NCBI GenBank assembly: GCA_005406025.1
Contig: BGZK01000747.1
Span: 62,001 to 126,000 of the forward strand
DNA: 64,000 nucleotides
Reading direction: 5' to 3'
Source of the DNA: Eumeta japonica
Lineage: Eukaryota; Arthropoda; Insecta; Lepidoptera; Psychidae
Positions 11,801-26,800 of the stretch are shown in pieces. Under the pieces are notes generated by a model that was not told the origin of the DNA, did no database searches, and saw nothing but the letters and a program-made list of their open reading frames with translations. Numbering within the stretch: position 1 is the stretch's first letter; each line of letters begins with the position of its first letter. The translations under genes were made by a program, and so were the position numbers.

Positions 11801-14800
11801 CTAATTCTTTAATTCTTTCATGTACCTTAGTCATCACAAATGTGTTATTATTTAAACTTCTTTACACTATTATTTTTTAAATTCAATTACAAATATTTTG
11901 AAACAATATGAAGGAGCATAATACATTTGACACATAAAATTATTTTTTACCCTAATCACATTATTTTGAGATTAAGCCCGTATTTTAGAATAGTTTCTGA
12001 TTTTTTCCTATTGGGAATAGTTACTCCCTATCCCTCCTACTCCCTCCAAAATTCACAAAATTGAGTGTTCATGGAAATTAAAAAATGTCAGTACTCAAGA
12101 GGGTACTGACATTGCCAGAGAATCCCGCTCCGGGCTGGTCCTGGGCAATCCCATTGTATCTGGGGAGGGGCAAATTTCAATAATGGGGAATTGGCAGCTC
12201 GAGGTTCGAATGTAGTGACGAAATTCGTCATCCGTCACACCTAGTTCCCCATAGAGGCGAAACGCAGAGTAGAGAAATCTGCTTTGGTACTCTGAATGTG
12301 AATGAAGGTATGGATGATAAAATTGATGTTTGTGAATTTCATAGTATTTGTCTTAGGTAAGACAAGTAGTATGGAAATTATCTATTGTCTCGGGGATCTT
12401 TTTGGACGGTATGGCTAACTATGCTTTCTTTTTATGTACTACATCCCTTACTTGATTTGTTTGTTATCTTTTTCATTAATATTGTTGTAAATTTCACTCT
12501 TAAACAATTGCTGCTAATAAATAACAATAGAATTCCATTGTTTCTATTAATTTTATTTAATTTTTGTATTTTAATAAACATAATAAACATTAAAAATGTG
12601 AATATGTTTTGTGTATCCAATATGTGAATATTAATTAGTCGATATATTCTTGTAATTGTTTTCGTGTTGCCTTGAAATGTTGAACTTGCTTACAATTAAT
12701 TATAACATATTTATAACTTTGTTTATATTTAAAGATCTCTAGAAACTGATGTTCAAAGGTGTATATATATGTATGGGAATTTGGGTGTTCGGACTTTTAC
12801 TTGATTCTATTTTTTAGTGACTAGTGCTTTAACAATAAAAGTGTGATAAGTGAAAAACGTTCTATTGAATCTGAATATATTTTCATGTCACTATATAATT
12901 TTAATTTTTTTTTTTTTTGGTTATCTTAGTATTTAATTCCACAAACTCCAATTGTGGCAGAATGTAACTAAGAACATAGCAAATATGCATATCAGTTCTA
13001 ATCATATAGCTACTCGATTTCGCCCAAATTTGCCTTCAATCTTTTATTTGCTTGTTTGTCACATTTTAATTGTTAAGCTTGCCAAACTATGTTTTTTCAA
13101 GCATTTTTGTCGCCATATTGACATAGTGTCACTAATATTGACATAAAATCTTGACTGCAAACTCTTGAGAAGTGATCTATTGCAATATTTAGGTTATGGT
13201 ATGCTCTCTTTCCCCAAAGTTTTGTTTCTATGCTGTGTGTAAATATATCATCCTGTAATCAAAGATGTACATTGCCCACAAAATAACTCTAGTATATCAG
13301 GAAAAGCCAAGTATCATTCTCATTAACTCTTTTAGCTTCAAACATACATAAAACCTTTTTACATCCATATCTTTTATAACCATTAAGGAATTCAAATCAC
13401 GTAATATAACAATTCTATCATTTATTTCTCATTCTGTGTCTCAGTCCGTGGAATTCTTAGATATTATTGTAATCGGCTGAAGGTTGAGCGAATGATGATG
13501 ATGAAGTCAGAGTAGATCTTGGATATAATCTTGGACTTATGCCAAATTTGATCAATGCTAACAACAATCAATAAAAGATCTGTACTGCAAAGCACAGTGC
13601 CTATTTTTACTTTTGACCTGGTTAGATCAAATTGTCTAATTTTCAGGAACTTTTTTCATATCACATTTTTCATGGTAATATGTAATTTAGAAGAAATGGA
13701 GTAAAAGAAAATAGAAGAGACAGGTAGCATCTTAATTGACCAGTACTCATTTTTTTTTTGGTTTTCTCCCCGTGCGAAGAGGAAGGACGGGAAAAACCCG
13801 TTATGAGCAGTCCGTGCGCCTGGGCGCACGGGGTGTTCGACTTGCACAGACTAAAAATCCCCTGAAACATTAAGGCGCCTGCCTTTTTAGCCCGTAGGCT
13901 GTATAGGCTTTGTCTAAACGGCCAGAAGGCACAAGGGTGCCAACGGCGCGAAAGTCATGAAACTCTTCCGGATTACCATGACGTAATAACGTCATAGGTA
14001 ACAGTGTTACTCCGGGAAGAAGCAAAAATAACTGAAATCCTACCTATTACCATGTGTAATAGATTAAATAATAGACGACGCTTATTAAGCGTGTAGTGGA
14101 GGGGGAGTTGCAAAAATCCGCGAAAGGTTATAAATGTAACGGTTCCGATCGAGGGCTTTAGGCCCTTAAATCACTGAATTTAAATTTACCATCGAAAAAT
14201 TACCTATAATCGTTACGTAAAAACGTAATGTAACTTTCTGAAATTAAATTCGGATAAGGATCGTACAAAGATAATAGAATTTGACCGCTCACACTCGACG
14301 CTCGAACACAGTCCGGCCCAAAAACTGCTGCCGATCGACAAATGCGGTCGCCTTCCATAATCAATGACAAACCGTTTATGTGTGTAAAACACACGAAATA
14401 ACTAAAATAGCGATCGGTATTTGAAGCGTGAACCTGAGGGAGCAAAAAGATAGACAAAAACCGTACGCGGGCTCGGCGTGCAGACGATGCTGTAAACCGA
14501 AGTGTATCACCGGGACGAACGCACGTAGCTTGACTGTCGCCGCGCAATGTACACTGCGCGGTATCACACACTCATACACGCGCGGAGCCCGACACTCCGG
14601 AATACGGTTCGAAGGAACTCTGCACACACAGTAACATACTATACTAAACGGTAGTCCAGGGGAGTGGATCGAAGGCGACCGATCGTGACGACGGAACAGT
14701 TGTAACTAAGCTGTACTCATATGCCTTCATATGAAATCCAAACGGGCTCTATAAAATGAAATATCTTTTGGAATATGAATATTTGAGCAATAAGCTAAAA

Positions 14801-17800
14801 TAATATTACTTATTGTTAAAATCTTAGAATCATTTGATTTCTTGAGAATGTAAATGATAGAACCTAGTAGCTCTTAATTCCTAAACATATCTAGATCATG
14901 AGTTTAGCAAAGCATAGGGTTCATTGAATATAATTACCGATCAGTTATTACAAAAGAATGTCATATATTTTATATTTAACAATTCTGTCATTAATAACGT
15001 CTATGTTATCAATCAATGAATATGATTTCCCAAACAGATTTATTTCTTGTATTTCAAGAGCTTTTTAATTTTCAGAAAAAAAAGATGGAAAGAAGATGTC
15101 AAAGAAAAAAAATAAAGGTATAAATATTTGTTTCAACTTTTAAGTGCAAAATAATTCACCAAATTTTCAAACAGTGATAATTTCTATATACAAGTTCCAT
15201 ATTTCAGATAAAGACATTGAGCAGAATTCCAAAAAAATGCAAGAATTAGATACAACACCTGTTAGGCAGTCCAGAAGAATTGCACAAATGAAAATCAAAG
15301 AAGAAGCAGAAAGAAGACACATGGAAGAAGTGGCGCTTCGAGAACTAAAAAAAATTCACAAAAAGAAGGTAAAGAGATTTTTATTTTGTTTTAGTACTTA
15401 TTACAATCATGCAGCCCCAATAACCCCTATTTGTTTTAAAATGCTTTAAAACCTCAAAGTCTGTAATATAATTAAAAGTAACACATTACATTAGCATTGC
15501 ATAGCATTAAATTACATAAACATTAGATTTTTATCTGACTCTAGTATATGCCATACATAAGTAACCATTAACTTTTAATTTTTTTAGAAATATAATGTGT
15601 CATGCAAACTAACTTTGACAGAGTTTATTATAAGCCGGTAGGGTCTCGTTGCTAAATATAGGTGTCTTTCATTTCTTTGATTACTTCGATTTTACTTTGT
15701 TTTGTTCATCATAAGCCAAATTAAATTGATTTAATTGATTGATCAAGATTTCTTCAATTATTTAATGCATCGACAATTGCTATTCTTAAAAGTTTATAAT
15801 GTAATGATTTTGCCCACAATTACTCAATATGTGACACCCTTCTCCCATCATACTCCACTTACAATAATGCTTTGCAAATAATTGAATAAAAAACTAATTA
15901 TAAATAAATAACCATTGCATCATATTTAAATGTAAAAATTAATCATACATTCTTTGAAAGATAATTGCCTATAGATCTTATTTTAATTTGGTAATTTGTT
16001 ATGAATATTATTAATAAATAACTACCTTTCCACCCACATGAACTAAAGCTTCTCATGTTTATTTTGATTGTTCTGTTGATGTGTGTTAATCTGTTTTTAA
16101 GTACCATATTCTTTACAACATTTCTTAGAATAAAATATAGTATATGTCCATCTTCAGATGAAAGTTATCTCACTCGCAAATCTCTTAAAGTGATTTAGTC
16201 ATAAAAATATTACAAACGTGCGAGACACCAGAGCTACTTCTTATTTCTTTGAAATCAATCAAATTGTAAGGTGCAATTTTCACCAAAATTGGTTAAATTT
16301 CAGATTCTTAGTAATATCCATTTCCACATGTGTTCCACTCACCTCTAAACAAACAAGGCAAACTGAGGCAAATTATTCCGTTAACGAAACACAGTGTTAA
16401 GTGTCAAGCTAAAGTTTCGCTAAAAAGTTTTATAGCCGCAGTAATGCCACCTCTGCAAACTCCCCAACAATAAACGACATTTGCATATTTGTTAGCAGTT
16501 AAAGGCGTTGTTATTAACCTTTTGAGGGCGCGATTTTAAAACTACCTCTTCCCCTAACATGCTTAACTGTTTTCGAGGATCCTCTGAAAAGCGCAACCTA
16601 ACCGCAAAATTTCAAAATAAAATCTACTGAAATGCTGATATCATTTTAGTGCTTCTTTTTCCATTTATAATTAAATTCTTAATACATGTGAAATATATTT
16701 TGGCATACTTTATATTTTAATGGGAATATAATAGGAATGTTCTGCAAACCAACTAGAATCGCATGGTTAAAGTTTACTACACTTTAAGTTGATAAAATAC
16801 ACTATTTATACACAAAATCTAGATAACTCTGTCGTAACGTTATTACAGGCTTAATAAATTTACATATATGACAGTAGAACTACATATCTTTAGAAAAATG
16901 AACAAAACATTACCACGGAAATCGCTAATGGCGCGCACACTTTATGCTTGCTGACTGGTATAAACCCGTCGTGGATATACAAAAAGGAAAAACAAGGAAT
17001 GAAATTATTATTTCTTTTTTGTGTGTGTGATTTTATTAAGAAAAATACTCACGGGAATTCTTTCCAGCTGTTACTGCTAAATGCAATGACCGATTCGCCC
17101 TTGGCCACATTCAACACTTTATTTTTAAAAATATGTAATAATTTCACAATCATTAGAAAGTTTGGTAAAACCAAATGTGCATGCCTTAAGCGCTCGTAAC
17201 ATATGTATGTTATTTAAATTAGAGGTTAATGATAATAATATATGAGCTTTTCACCAAAAATCCTTTTTTGAAGTTCTTCAAAACTTTCCCAAAGTGAGTA
17301 ATTAAAATTATTATACAATAATTGTTGTTAATACAAACGTATTACTAATTACATTAAAAATAACTTTGGAATTAATTAAAACGTTTGAAAATAATTAAAA
17401 ATAAATAAAAAGGAAAACAAATTTTAGGACAGACTTGAACTCGGACACCCTGCGCGCGCGACTTAAAGCTAAACAGTTGAACTAAATCGTACAGCTGATC
17501 CTCGGGCGAAAATAGTTGTTTTATTTTTGATATTATTGCCGTCATCTATTGGCAATTACAAAAACATAAAACATTCATTTCAATGTCCATTTCAGATATT
17601 TAAGCGAAAGGACAGATCAAAGCATGAATAACTGTGAGTTAAAAAATTCAATTACCGCTAATCCGTACTATATCAAGCTATGGTTTTCAATACAGTTATT
17701 CCCAATCAATTAGTGATGAGATTGAAAAAGATATTAGGTTTAAAAGTTAAATAGTTTTTTGGCTATCGTGATTACACGGGATTTTCAGGCGACAGTAGAA

Positions 17801-20800
17801 GCATATCTACGCTCGTGCTTAAGGTATGCAAAATTAAATGATGTAAATGAGATAAAACTATTATCACAATCTTTAATGTCTATAAATTATTTAAAATCTA
17901 AAAAAATGTGCAAGTCACACACGACAGAAGTGGAACTTCAGAAAAGTACCCTTCAAGAGAATGAGATGAATATAGGGTATATGGAGTAGGATAATTGTAA
18001 AGTTCCTTTTCTGTGTAACATTTTAATTAAAATGGAATATTTACAATTTTAAAATACACAAGTAATATGTATCCCTGTTAAAACCCAATACAGTTTTAAC
18101 TGAGATTCAATCTTCTATCGATTTGAAAAATAATTTACAATGAACACTTTTAATTTGAAACTGTAATATATTTCATCGAAACAAAACCCATTATGTAGAA
18201 ATCAGTATTATGAAATACACTGATCCAAAACACACAAGCACTTGTACTAATGAGTGAGAATATAAATGCTGATGCGAGCCATGGGCGCCGCCTTGGCATA
18301 GACGAACACCTTTCACTTTATCTCCATTCTGCAGATATTTGTAATGCGAAATATGATAGATGGACAAAAAAATTTGAGGCGATTGAAAAATAGTTTCACT
18401 TTAATAAATCATGTTGATAATTTTTGAAATCAACATGTAAAATAAAATCATAACCCCCCTTTTATACATAAAAACCGACAAAGGAAAGTTTATACACATT
18501 TTTCATGTAAAGAAAAATGTATTTTTCTGTCCGCGCATTATGCAAAACTACTGAACATATCGTTATGGGACTGCGACTATTGGATGCGGATCTTATGTAG
18601 ATGGTTATAGGCCATTTATTATGTAAAAAATGTAAAAGTATGTTTCTATGGATGTTTGTCATAAGCTGGCAGCTGAAAAGGATTACAATTGGAATTGGAT
18701 ATATATATCTTTTATGTAATAATGATGTTCATACATTTGATTGTCGTTTCGATATCCGTTACAGTATAAATTGTAATTTGTTATTATTACCATCAATGCC
18801 TAAAGGAGGACCAAGATTGGTATCGAAACCGGCATGAAATCGAGAGCGGGCAGGGATTGGACCTGACAATGGAATCAGAATTTATATCTAGAATATGACC
18901 TTAATCTCTATCAAAACGGACAGCAAAATCAGCCGATATACTCATAGAAGATTAAAGAATTCATTCTAATCTATGTCTACGAGTGCGAAACCGGAGGCAC
19001 ATTTCAATTATTTTGTTTATGCATTTATTATTAATACCCACATTTTTAGTAAACTCCCATTGTATAATTCAATGGTCTTTTAAAATATTTCTTTTTTTCA
19101 CAACATTTTTTTACATGATGGCCGAAGTTGTTCCATCCACTTTGGGAATTGTCTATGGAGCTTTCAAGGCCCCATTTAATTTTCTTTGACTTAAACATTA
19201 TATTTAAATGATAAGGGTAAATATCACTGAAAACATTTTACACACATTGTTCTGTAATGCTACATTCCTTCTACCAAGAAGTTTAATGATATTTCTATGT
19301 TCAATTTTTAACTTATATTTTACTTTGTGATATTTCAAAAAATAATAATTACGACCAGTGTCATATTCATATTACTTATGTTCAAATGAGGTTACTTTTC
19401 AGCCTACTTTCATGAAATGTATTTTTCACCAGTTTTCAATTTTATTTATTTCATTTTGACAGCTTGTTGATTTTTATTTTTGAAATACAAAAATCTGAAA
19501 AATACATGATGTGTTGTGTAACTGTAATTTAGTATATGATATTCAATACTTTAATAATTTTAATCGTCCAGTTTGTATAAAAATAAAAGTTGGCCATAAA
19601 TAATATAAGAATATCTCATACTGAATGATGTAAAAATGATTGTTATTAAAAATTATTTATTTAATTCCTCAACATCTTTATTTAATGTACTGCTTAATTG
19701 TTAGATACAACGAGAGGAGAAAGAGGAAGAGGAATGGGTAGCGAGTGCCGTCAGTTCTGAAGAAGAAGAGCATCGAGATAAACGACGACGAGCTCAGCAC
19801 TGGCATACCGACGATTCCTCACGTACTTCCTCAGATTCCGACTCCGACGAGCCTTTGTTTGAGCCGGAGGAACCGGACTGTAATATATCATGAAGTATTT
19901 CATTAATATAATCAGATTCTAATATAACTTTGTTCATTGATTATCTATCAAAATACTAAAAAGGCACAAAAAACATACTTTCCTCAGATAGTATCTACGA
20001 ATTCTGTAGTCAATGGTTAGGAAATGGCATAGGTATGAAGGAAATTGATGGTTAATGCATTAAATTCATTACAAGTTCAGTAGATACATCGATGTGTTGT
20101 TTATTTATTTTTAAGATAATAACGGATTTTTCCAAAAAAAATGGTCTAAGGTATTAGTAGATCGAAAATTTTAAAGGAATTTAATATCTTTTTAGAAATA
20201 AAGTCACTCAAATCCTCATTGATTTTTTTTTTGAAGCAATTATGAATCTCTTAGTTTTAAAATTAGTGCCTCACATGTCAGCTTTAAATACCACAAATGC
20301 AAAATCACCTCTCAAGTGGCTGAAGAAATTAAAGCATTTGTATCCAATAAATTAAAAAAATAAATATAATTCATAATTAGCAGCTGCAGTTGTTGAATAC
20401 CAGGCATATAAATATTATGTGTCTAGTTCTCATATAAAAAAAATCTTTGATATTTTCCAAAATGATTATTAAGAATCAATTAAAACTAGTATGTATTCAA
20501 CTTTGGATATCTTCTATATGTTCACAATAATCAGTTTAACTATTCAGACTTCTTTTGTTATCAGTTAAATTTTACTAGAATGTTTATTGCCCATTCCATA
20601 ATTCTTAATACTTAGCGAATTATAAGATTAATAATTCAAAAAAAATGTTTTCTTAAAATTTTCATATTTTGAAAAAGTGAGTCCTTTTTCTGTAGAGCGT
20701 TTAATTTGCTATAAGAATGTGTATTGAGATTTACTGTATATTCAATGAGTGGCAACATATAATTTTTTTATGTGGTATTGAAGTAGAAATGGAAAACTGT

Positions 20801-23800
20801 TATGACTAAGACTTTTTATTAATATTAGGAACCCGTTTTTGGGAAGAATTTTCTAGAGGCGCCTAGCAACCGATTTTTCAATTTAGGAAGTAAAAAGCAA
20901 ATAATTAATTTTTATGTTGACCCTAGTATATATACATTGGTATTAGTAATTTAATAAAATAATGAAGAGAGAGCCCTTTAGCAAGGAAGCGTGTCATTTG
21001 CATATCAACTCCAAAACATTTTGAATTATTTGTGAAACCCTTAGAATAAATAATAAAATATAGAACTAAGTTGAAAAAGATATATGTTCAGAATAGAAAT
21101 AATTTTTGTTCTGTTATTGAAATAATTTATATTGTTTTGACAGTGGACTTTTCAAAATCCGACCATGAGTTTTCTCCTGAGTCTGATTTAGAAGATGGAG
21201 AGCCTGTAGAACCTCTGAGAAGAGCAAGGACTCTGGATGAAGGTATGTCATTGCTTACTAGTACATAAGCTTACAGTCTTGATTTAGATATTTAGAAGTC
21301 ATTACGTCATCATCTCATTATTATTATTGTTGATGCTTACTTCAATATGTGTCAAGTTTTTGTCTCCCCACTGCTGAACTATACCCTCCCACAATCTTTA
21401 TAGTTTAGATTGAAGAATTTTGTTGTTAAGCCCTCCACTCGCGCTAACCCCCATACCATAAATTTGACACAACTTCAATGAGATGTAAGCCTACGGTGTA
21501 AAAACATTACTAAAACCTCAAACGTTAAGAGATTTATTACTACAAAACCATATAAATATGAGAGACTTAGCTTTGAGGTAAGATTTCATCAAAAGACATA
21601 GAACAATTTATGATTTCCAGGTGAGGATGATGGTTATTGCGTTCACTGTGGCAGTGGAGAGCAACCAGAGTGGATTTTGTTATGTGATAACTGCAATGCT
21701 GGATATCATGCATCATGCCTTAAACCAGTACTCTTTTTGATACCGGAAGGTGATTGGTTCTGTCCTCCTTGCCAACATGTAAGTTTCATTTTTATTCCAT
21801 TAATGTTAGCATCCTAAACAAAATTTATTTGGAGCACATTAAATATTTTAGAAAACTTAAAATTTAACAGTATATTAATGTTCATTGATTAGAAAATATC
21901 CTTGATATTTTGTAATTATTTTCATTCTCTTAAACCATTTTCCAAAACATGAGGACAAATGAAGGCATTTATTTATATGCTAATTGAAGGCTATTCCAAC
22001 CTCTTCTCACATAATGCGAACTCCATGCTGTGTTCAAAATGGATTGCGAGAACCACTTTTTCCGAAACCGAAAGCAACTGTCTCTTATTCTCAGTTTGTG
22101 AATAAGTATTTGTCATCAAAGAAAATGCTACTTCTCAGTCATCTTCCTTGAACTTTTTCGAGAACATTATACAAACCATTAATTAAGGTAATACTCCGCA
22201 TTACCTGTCTTGTCCTTTGAGTCATATTGTGCAAATTAAACCCGTCCAGGACAAAATAAACAGTCATTTTTCACTCATGTTTCTTATCATCTTCAATTTA
22301 GTTGGTTTCTTGTCATCTTGCAACACTCATTCACAAGACTGTTACTCTTCTCTCTGGATTTCAATAATAAATCCATATTTCTAGTATCATATGTCATAAA
22401 CAGCATTTGATCATCAGGGATTGTATTTTAACACCATTTTTTCGCACCAATCAACATGATTATATATTTGGTGGAAGGAGACATTATTTGAAATCCAGTG
22501 ATGATGATTAATCATATTAAATATTAACATAATTTTTTGTATCATATTTTGTAAACCAAAAAGACATCAAATCTCCTCATAAATTACATATTGGTTTTCT
22601 TCAATTGGACATCTGATAATTTAAATGCTACATGTTTCCTCATTGATTACAATTGAGGTTCAAGAGAAAAATATAATCATGATTAAAGTTTCAAAGTTGT
22701 TAGATGAAGTTCTTACCTCCCAATAGCATTTTGAAGATGAGCATCGCAACCCTTAAACGAAAAAGAGTTTCTAAGACCATCAAAATTATCTTTCTAAAAT
22801 CTTTTTGCATTCACTCGATTTTGGATGGAAAACTTCATTTAAAAAAAATAGCAATTGAGAAACAAATCCCCACCAAAAAGATTTTAATCAATAAATTACC
22901 CCTTAACATTTAAAATCCAAACATTTATTTAGTAGAAGTTGATATGTTTTTGTAAGTTGTAATTCAGTATTACTATCATGAAGGCGATTCTATTATAGGC
23001 AATCTAAAATACTAATTCATTTTATGTTACGAGGGCTGCTATTTATATGTTCGAAATATTAAAAAGAAGCAAACATCTATCATTTAATATGGTTTCATAG
23101 CTTTTTAAAATATTCGCCATGATGATTGATACATTTTCGTATATGCTGAAAACAATTTTTATAGCACTTTTTCCATTCTGATTGGGTATCTCTAAAACGT
23201 GCATGTTAAACGCATCAACGGCCTCTTCACGGTTCAAAAAACTTTGACCACATAATTTATTCACGCTTGGGATCAATAGAAATCGTTGGGCGTCAAATTG
23301 GAGTTGTCAATTCCGTCTTTTGACCTTCCAAAAACCGAGTTGTTTCCGCCGACATGTAACAGCTAGCAATTGTGATAATGAAGAATGATTCTGCATTGGC
23401 GGTTTTTCTGTCTTATTTCTTCAAAGATTTTAGACAAACAAAACAAATAGTCGTGTTCCACTCTAAATTAACCATTTTACGATTCTCTAGTGGCACTGTA
23501 ATCACATGTTCATTTATATTAAAAAAACAGGCAACCGTTTGTTTCAAAGTGCTTTTGGTACAATTCACATTTGATGGGTTGGGTTTGTCTTGGAACACTC
23601 TTATCGTTGATCCAAAATTCATTACCTGTGTAGATATTATATACAGCTTTTGCCGCACCATAATTGTATTCTTCTATAATTTTTTTGCACCAATCGACAA
23701 GGGCCTGTTTTGATCAATGCTCATGAAGAATTCCAACATGAACAAATTACATTTTACAGGCAAATTTTTGTGTAATATCTTATATATGATTATCATACTT

Positions 23801-26800
23801 ATGCCCAGGGACGTCTTTACCTCGTGATATGTAACATGACGATCTTGCATTATTAGTTCCCGCACAGCATCGATATTTTGTAACACAACAACCGATTTAG
23901 GGCAACCTTTAAATTTATCTGTGAGCATAAACCGCCCACAGTTAAACTCATCAAACCGTGATACACAGTGATTGTCGATGGTGCTTCATCCCCAAAAAAT
24001 GAAGTGAGTTGATTGATGCACTGCTTTTGAATTAGCCTACGCCGAAAATCGTAACATTACACTAAAATTTTTACCAATTTAATCCATTGTGATAAAGACA
24101 CGAAATTTTTAAAATGATGCTACAATGGTAAAACAATTAACAGATACATGAAACAAACTGTATTCTGTAGCCCAACACTTTAATTTTTAGTAAATTTCGT
24201 AAAATCTAATTAGTGTATTTATCCTCATGAAATTTTTGAAAAACTTTGCTATTTTCCAACTTAACTTGACGAACATTAATTAGTCAACTAGTTAAGAAAT
24301 TACAGCATTTTAAAATTTTGATAATCCGAAAATTATATATTTCATATGAATTACATACGAAAATAAAATGAATTCTACTTCCATTTCGGATGCCGAATGG
24401 ATTTTTTAAAATTTTGTAATTTCATTTTTAAATATTGTTCTGTATGTAGCCAGTTCCGGATACATAAATAGCAGCTGTTGTATACACTGTCATTTTTGCT
24501 TTCTGTTCGTAATTGTTTAATATTCAGTTTTTCATAAAGCTATATTGTTATCTCTTAGGCAAAATTAATAACAGCCTTGGAAGAGGAACTTGTAAAATAT
24601 GACGATTTGCTTAAAATTGTTGAAGAGGAAAAACAAAAGAGAAAAGAACAAGAGATTGAAGAGAAAAAGAGTAAAGAAAATGAGTCTAATAATGAGAAAG
24701 AACCAAAATCAGGTAATTACATTAATTATTCGATTTGGAATTTTAAAAATTAAAGCTCATAGTAATTATGCCTTCCACTGGCAGTAAACCACTACAGAAA
24801 AAACATAACCTGTTTACATAAAACTATGGTATTCAACTACAAGTTTCTTAAAAATCTCATTTTCTTAAAAATTTAATTATATTTACTATTTTATTATATT
24901 AGAAAACTTTGCTTATGTTTTGAATAAGATAAAATGTCAATGTTATACTTAAATGTAAATTGTTTAATGTAAAAAGATTTTAATTGCTAAAAAATCACAA
25001 ATATTTGAATATTTTCATCATATTTTAGATGAAGCGGGGTCAAGTAGTGAGTATTCATCATCTTCGTCTACTGATGGGGCAGTGTACCGTTTACGAGAAC
25101 GGCGCCAGCTCCCAGTCAGCTATCGTGCGCGGGAGTACGATCGCCTCATGAGCTCAGCTATCAAGGTATAATCTTATGCCATATATTACCACTTAAGGCA
25201 ATAAATCAATGAAACCCAAAAATTTGTAATTATTAACTGCATAATATAATAATCTATCTCGGGTAAATATAACTGAATACTTTTGGACACTGTATATACA
25301 TATTATTATTGTGTATCATATGACATATTATTGCGCGAGCAGTTATTGTAGTTATTTTGAATTTTACCTTTGTTTCCACCATGAAACAAATGTAAAATAC
25401 GACATAGACAAACACAAGCCAATTAAATTATTAAAGCATTATAGGTATGCTGTAGATAGGCAATAAGTTTAATTAAAGGGGCCTAAATATCATGTAAACT
25501 ATTAGATACTACAATGTTAATATACGTACATATTAATAAATATACAAAATTACAGTTACTGTAAATACAGTTAACGTTATTAACGTAATTAAAAATAAAT
25601 ATTTGAATAACAAAATTGCTAAACCTCCTAACTTGACATGATCAGGAAAAAAATTGGATTCCCAATCTATCAATAGGATCATATGGATTTTAAAGGCAAA
25701 ATCATATTTAAGAAAAAGGACTGTTTGCCACTAAAACTTCTAGCCACCACAGTTACACCGTGATCATTGTACCGATATATTGTACGAGATTCCAAAACTA
25801 CTACATATCAAAATCACTTAGTCCCATAATGCCTAGAATTCGAAATTGGCTTTACACATTAATAGCTCGCGACACGCGCCCGTCCATTAAAGCTAACTGT
25901 CATTGTGAATTCGACACTTCAATCAGTAAGCATTCATAGGGATTATCTAATATTTTCATGAAAACAACAGTGACAACTCATTGTTAGGCTTTTCCAAAAT
26001 TATGCTACCTACATTTTAATAAGTAGTTAAAATGCAGTGCAGAGTTTTGTTCATTTTCCTATTCCTGACAGTACCTACCCAACCTTCTGTCCATAAACTT
26101 TATTTTCTAAACTTGTAATAATAACGTCTGCATAATTTCATATTGTTATGTAAATTGAAGACCTGCTTATGCCTCAATCTGAATTAATAGATTGTGAAAA
26201 GGTATGCTTCAGCAGTAGCATAATAAAAGCCTGACAACCACATACATTTATCTAATTTACTACTTCAAGAAAAAATGACACATGTTTTTTTCTATTTCAC
26301 ATTACTCCAATATTTCTAAATTACGTTTCTAGTTATAGCTTAATTGTGATAATCATTCTGTAAAATTACTAACCTATTACTATTTTTGACTAAAGCTCGT
26401 AGAGAAATTAGTACAAAATTTTAACCAAAACATACCTTTAAATTTCAAATTTCCTAACATTTGGGTGAAGAACTTATTCTAAACTTATGTATTGTAAAAA
26501 TAAATTTGAATTTGAATAAATAATACTACTTACAGAATAACAATGAGTAACATTGATTTAAATATAAACCAATTCATGAACTGTTTAAAACTAGTGCATA
26601 CTGTACAAACCACTTGTTCAACAAGTATTTCACAAATGACTGTTCAATATGGTTTCTCGACCTAGAAGCAATTCGACTGGAGATATCTAAGAGCCACAGC
26701 GCAGGAAATAATCAACGAAAATTTACACTAGCAACCAAACAAACACGTCGTAACTTGAGTCACAAACTCCATATTAGCCCTCTAACCAGTGTCTTAATAA

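Larger units (their letters stand above)
21779..24558. other. Rsf-1: Rsf-1 intron 11, contains mariner copy A
   Basis: 2.8 kb. The right part (23030-24480) is a decayed mariner element; the remainder is AT-rich with no feature recognised. Confidence 0.6.

Noticed and set aside
12195..12220. GAGGTTCGAAT resembling a tRNA B box
   Set aside because: No cloverleaf can be drawn around it and no A box lies at the right distance.
14428..14634. Plus-strand 68-codon ORF in the GC-rich insertion
   Set aside because: High GC reduces stop codons by chance; no family resemblance and the element appears to be in minus orientation.
18983..19189. Hydrophobic 68-codon ORF in Rsf-1 intron 8
   Set aside because: Low-complexity AT-rich translation, no ATG context, no splice logic.
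23372..23713. 113-codon plus-strand ORF
   Set aside because: Lies antisense to the mariner transposase remnant and is a shadow of it.
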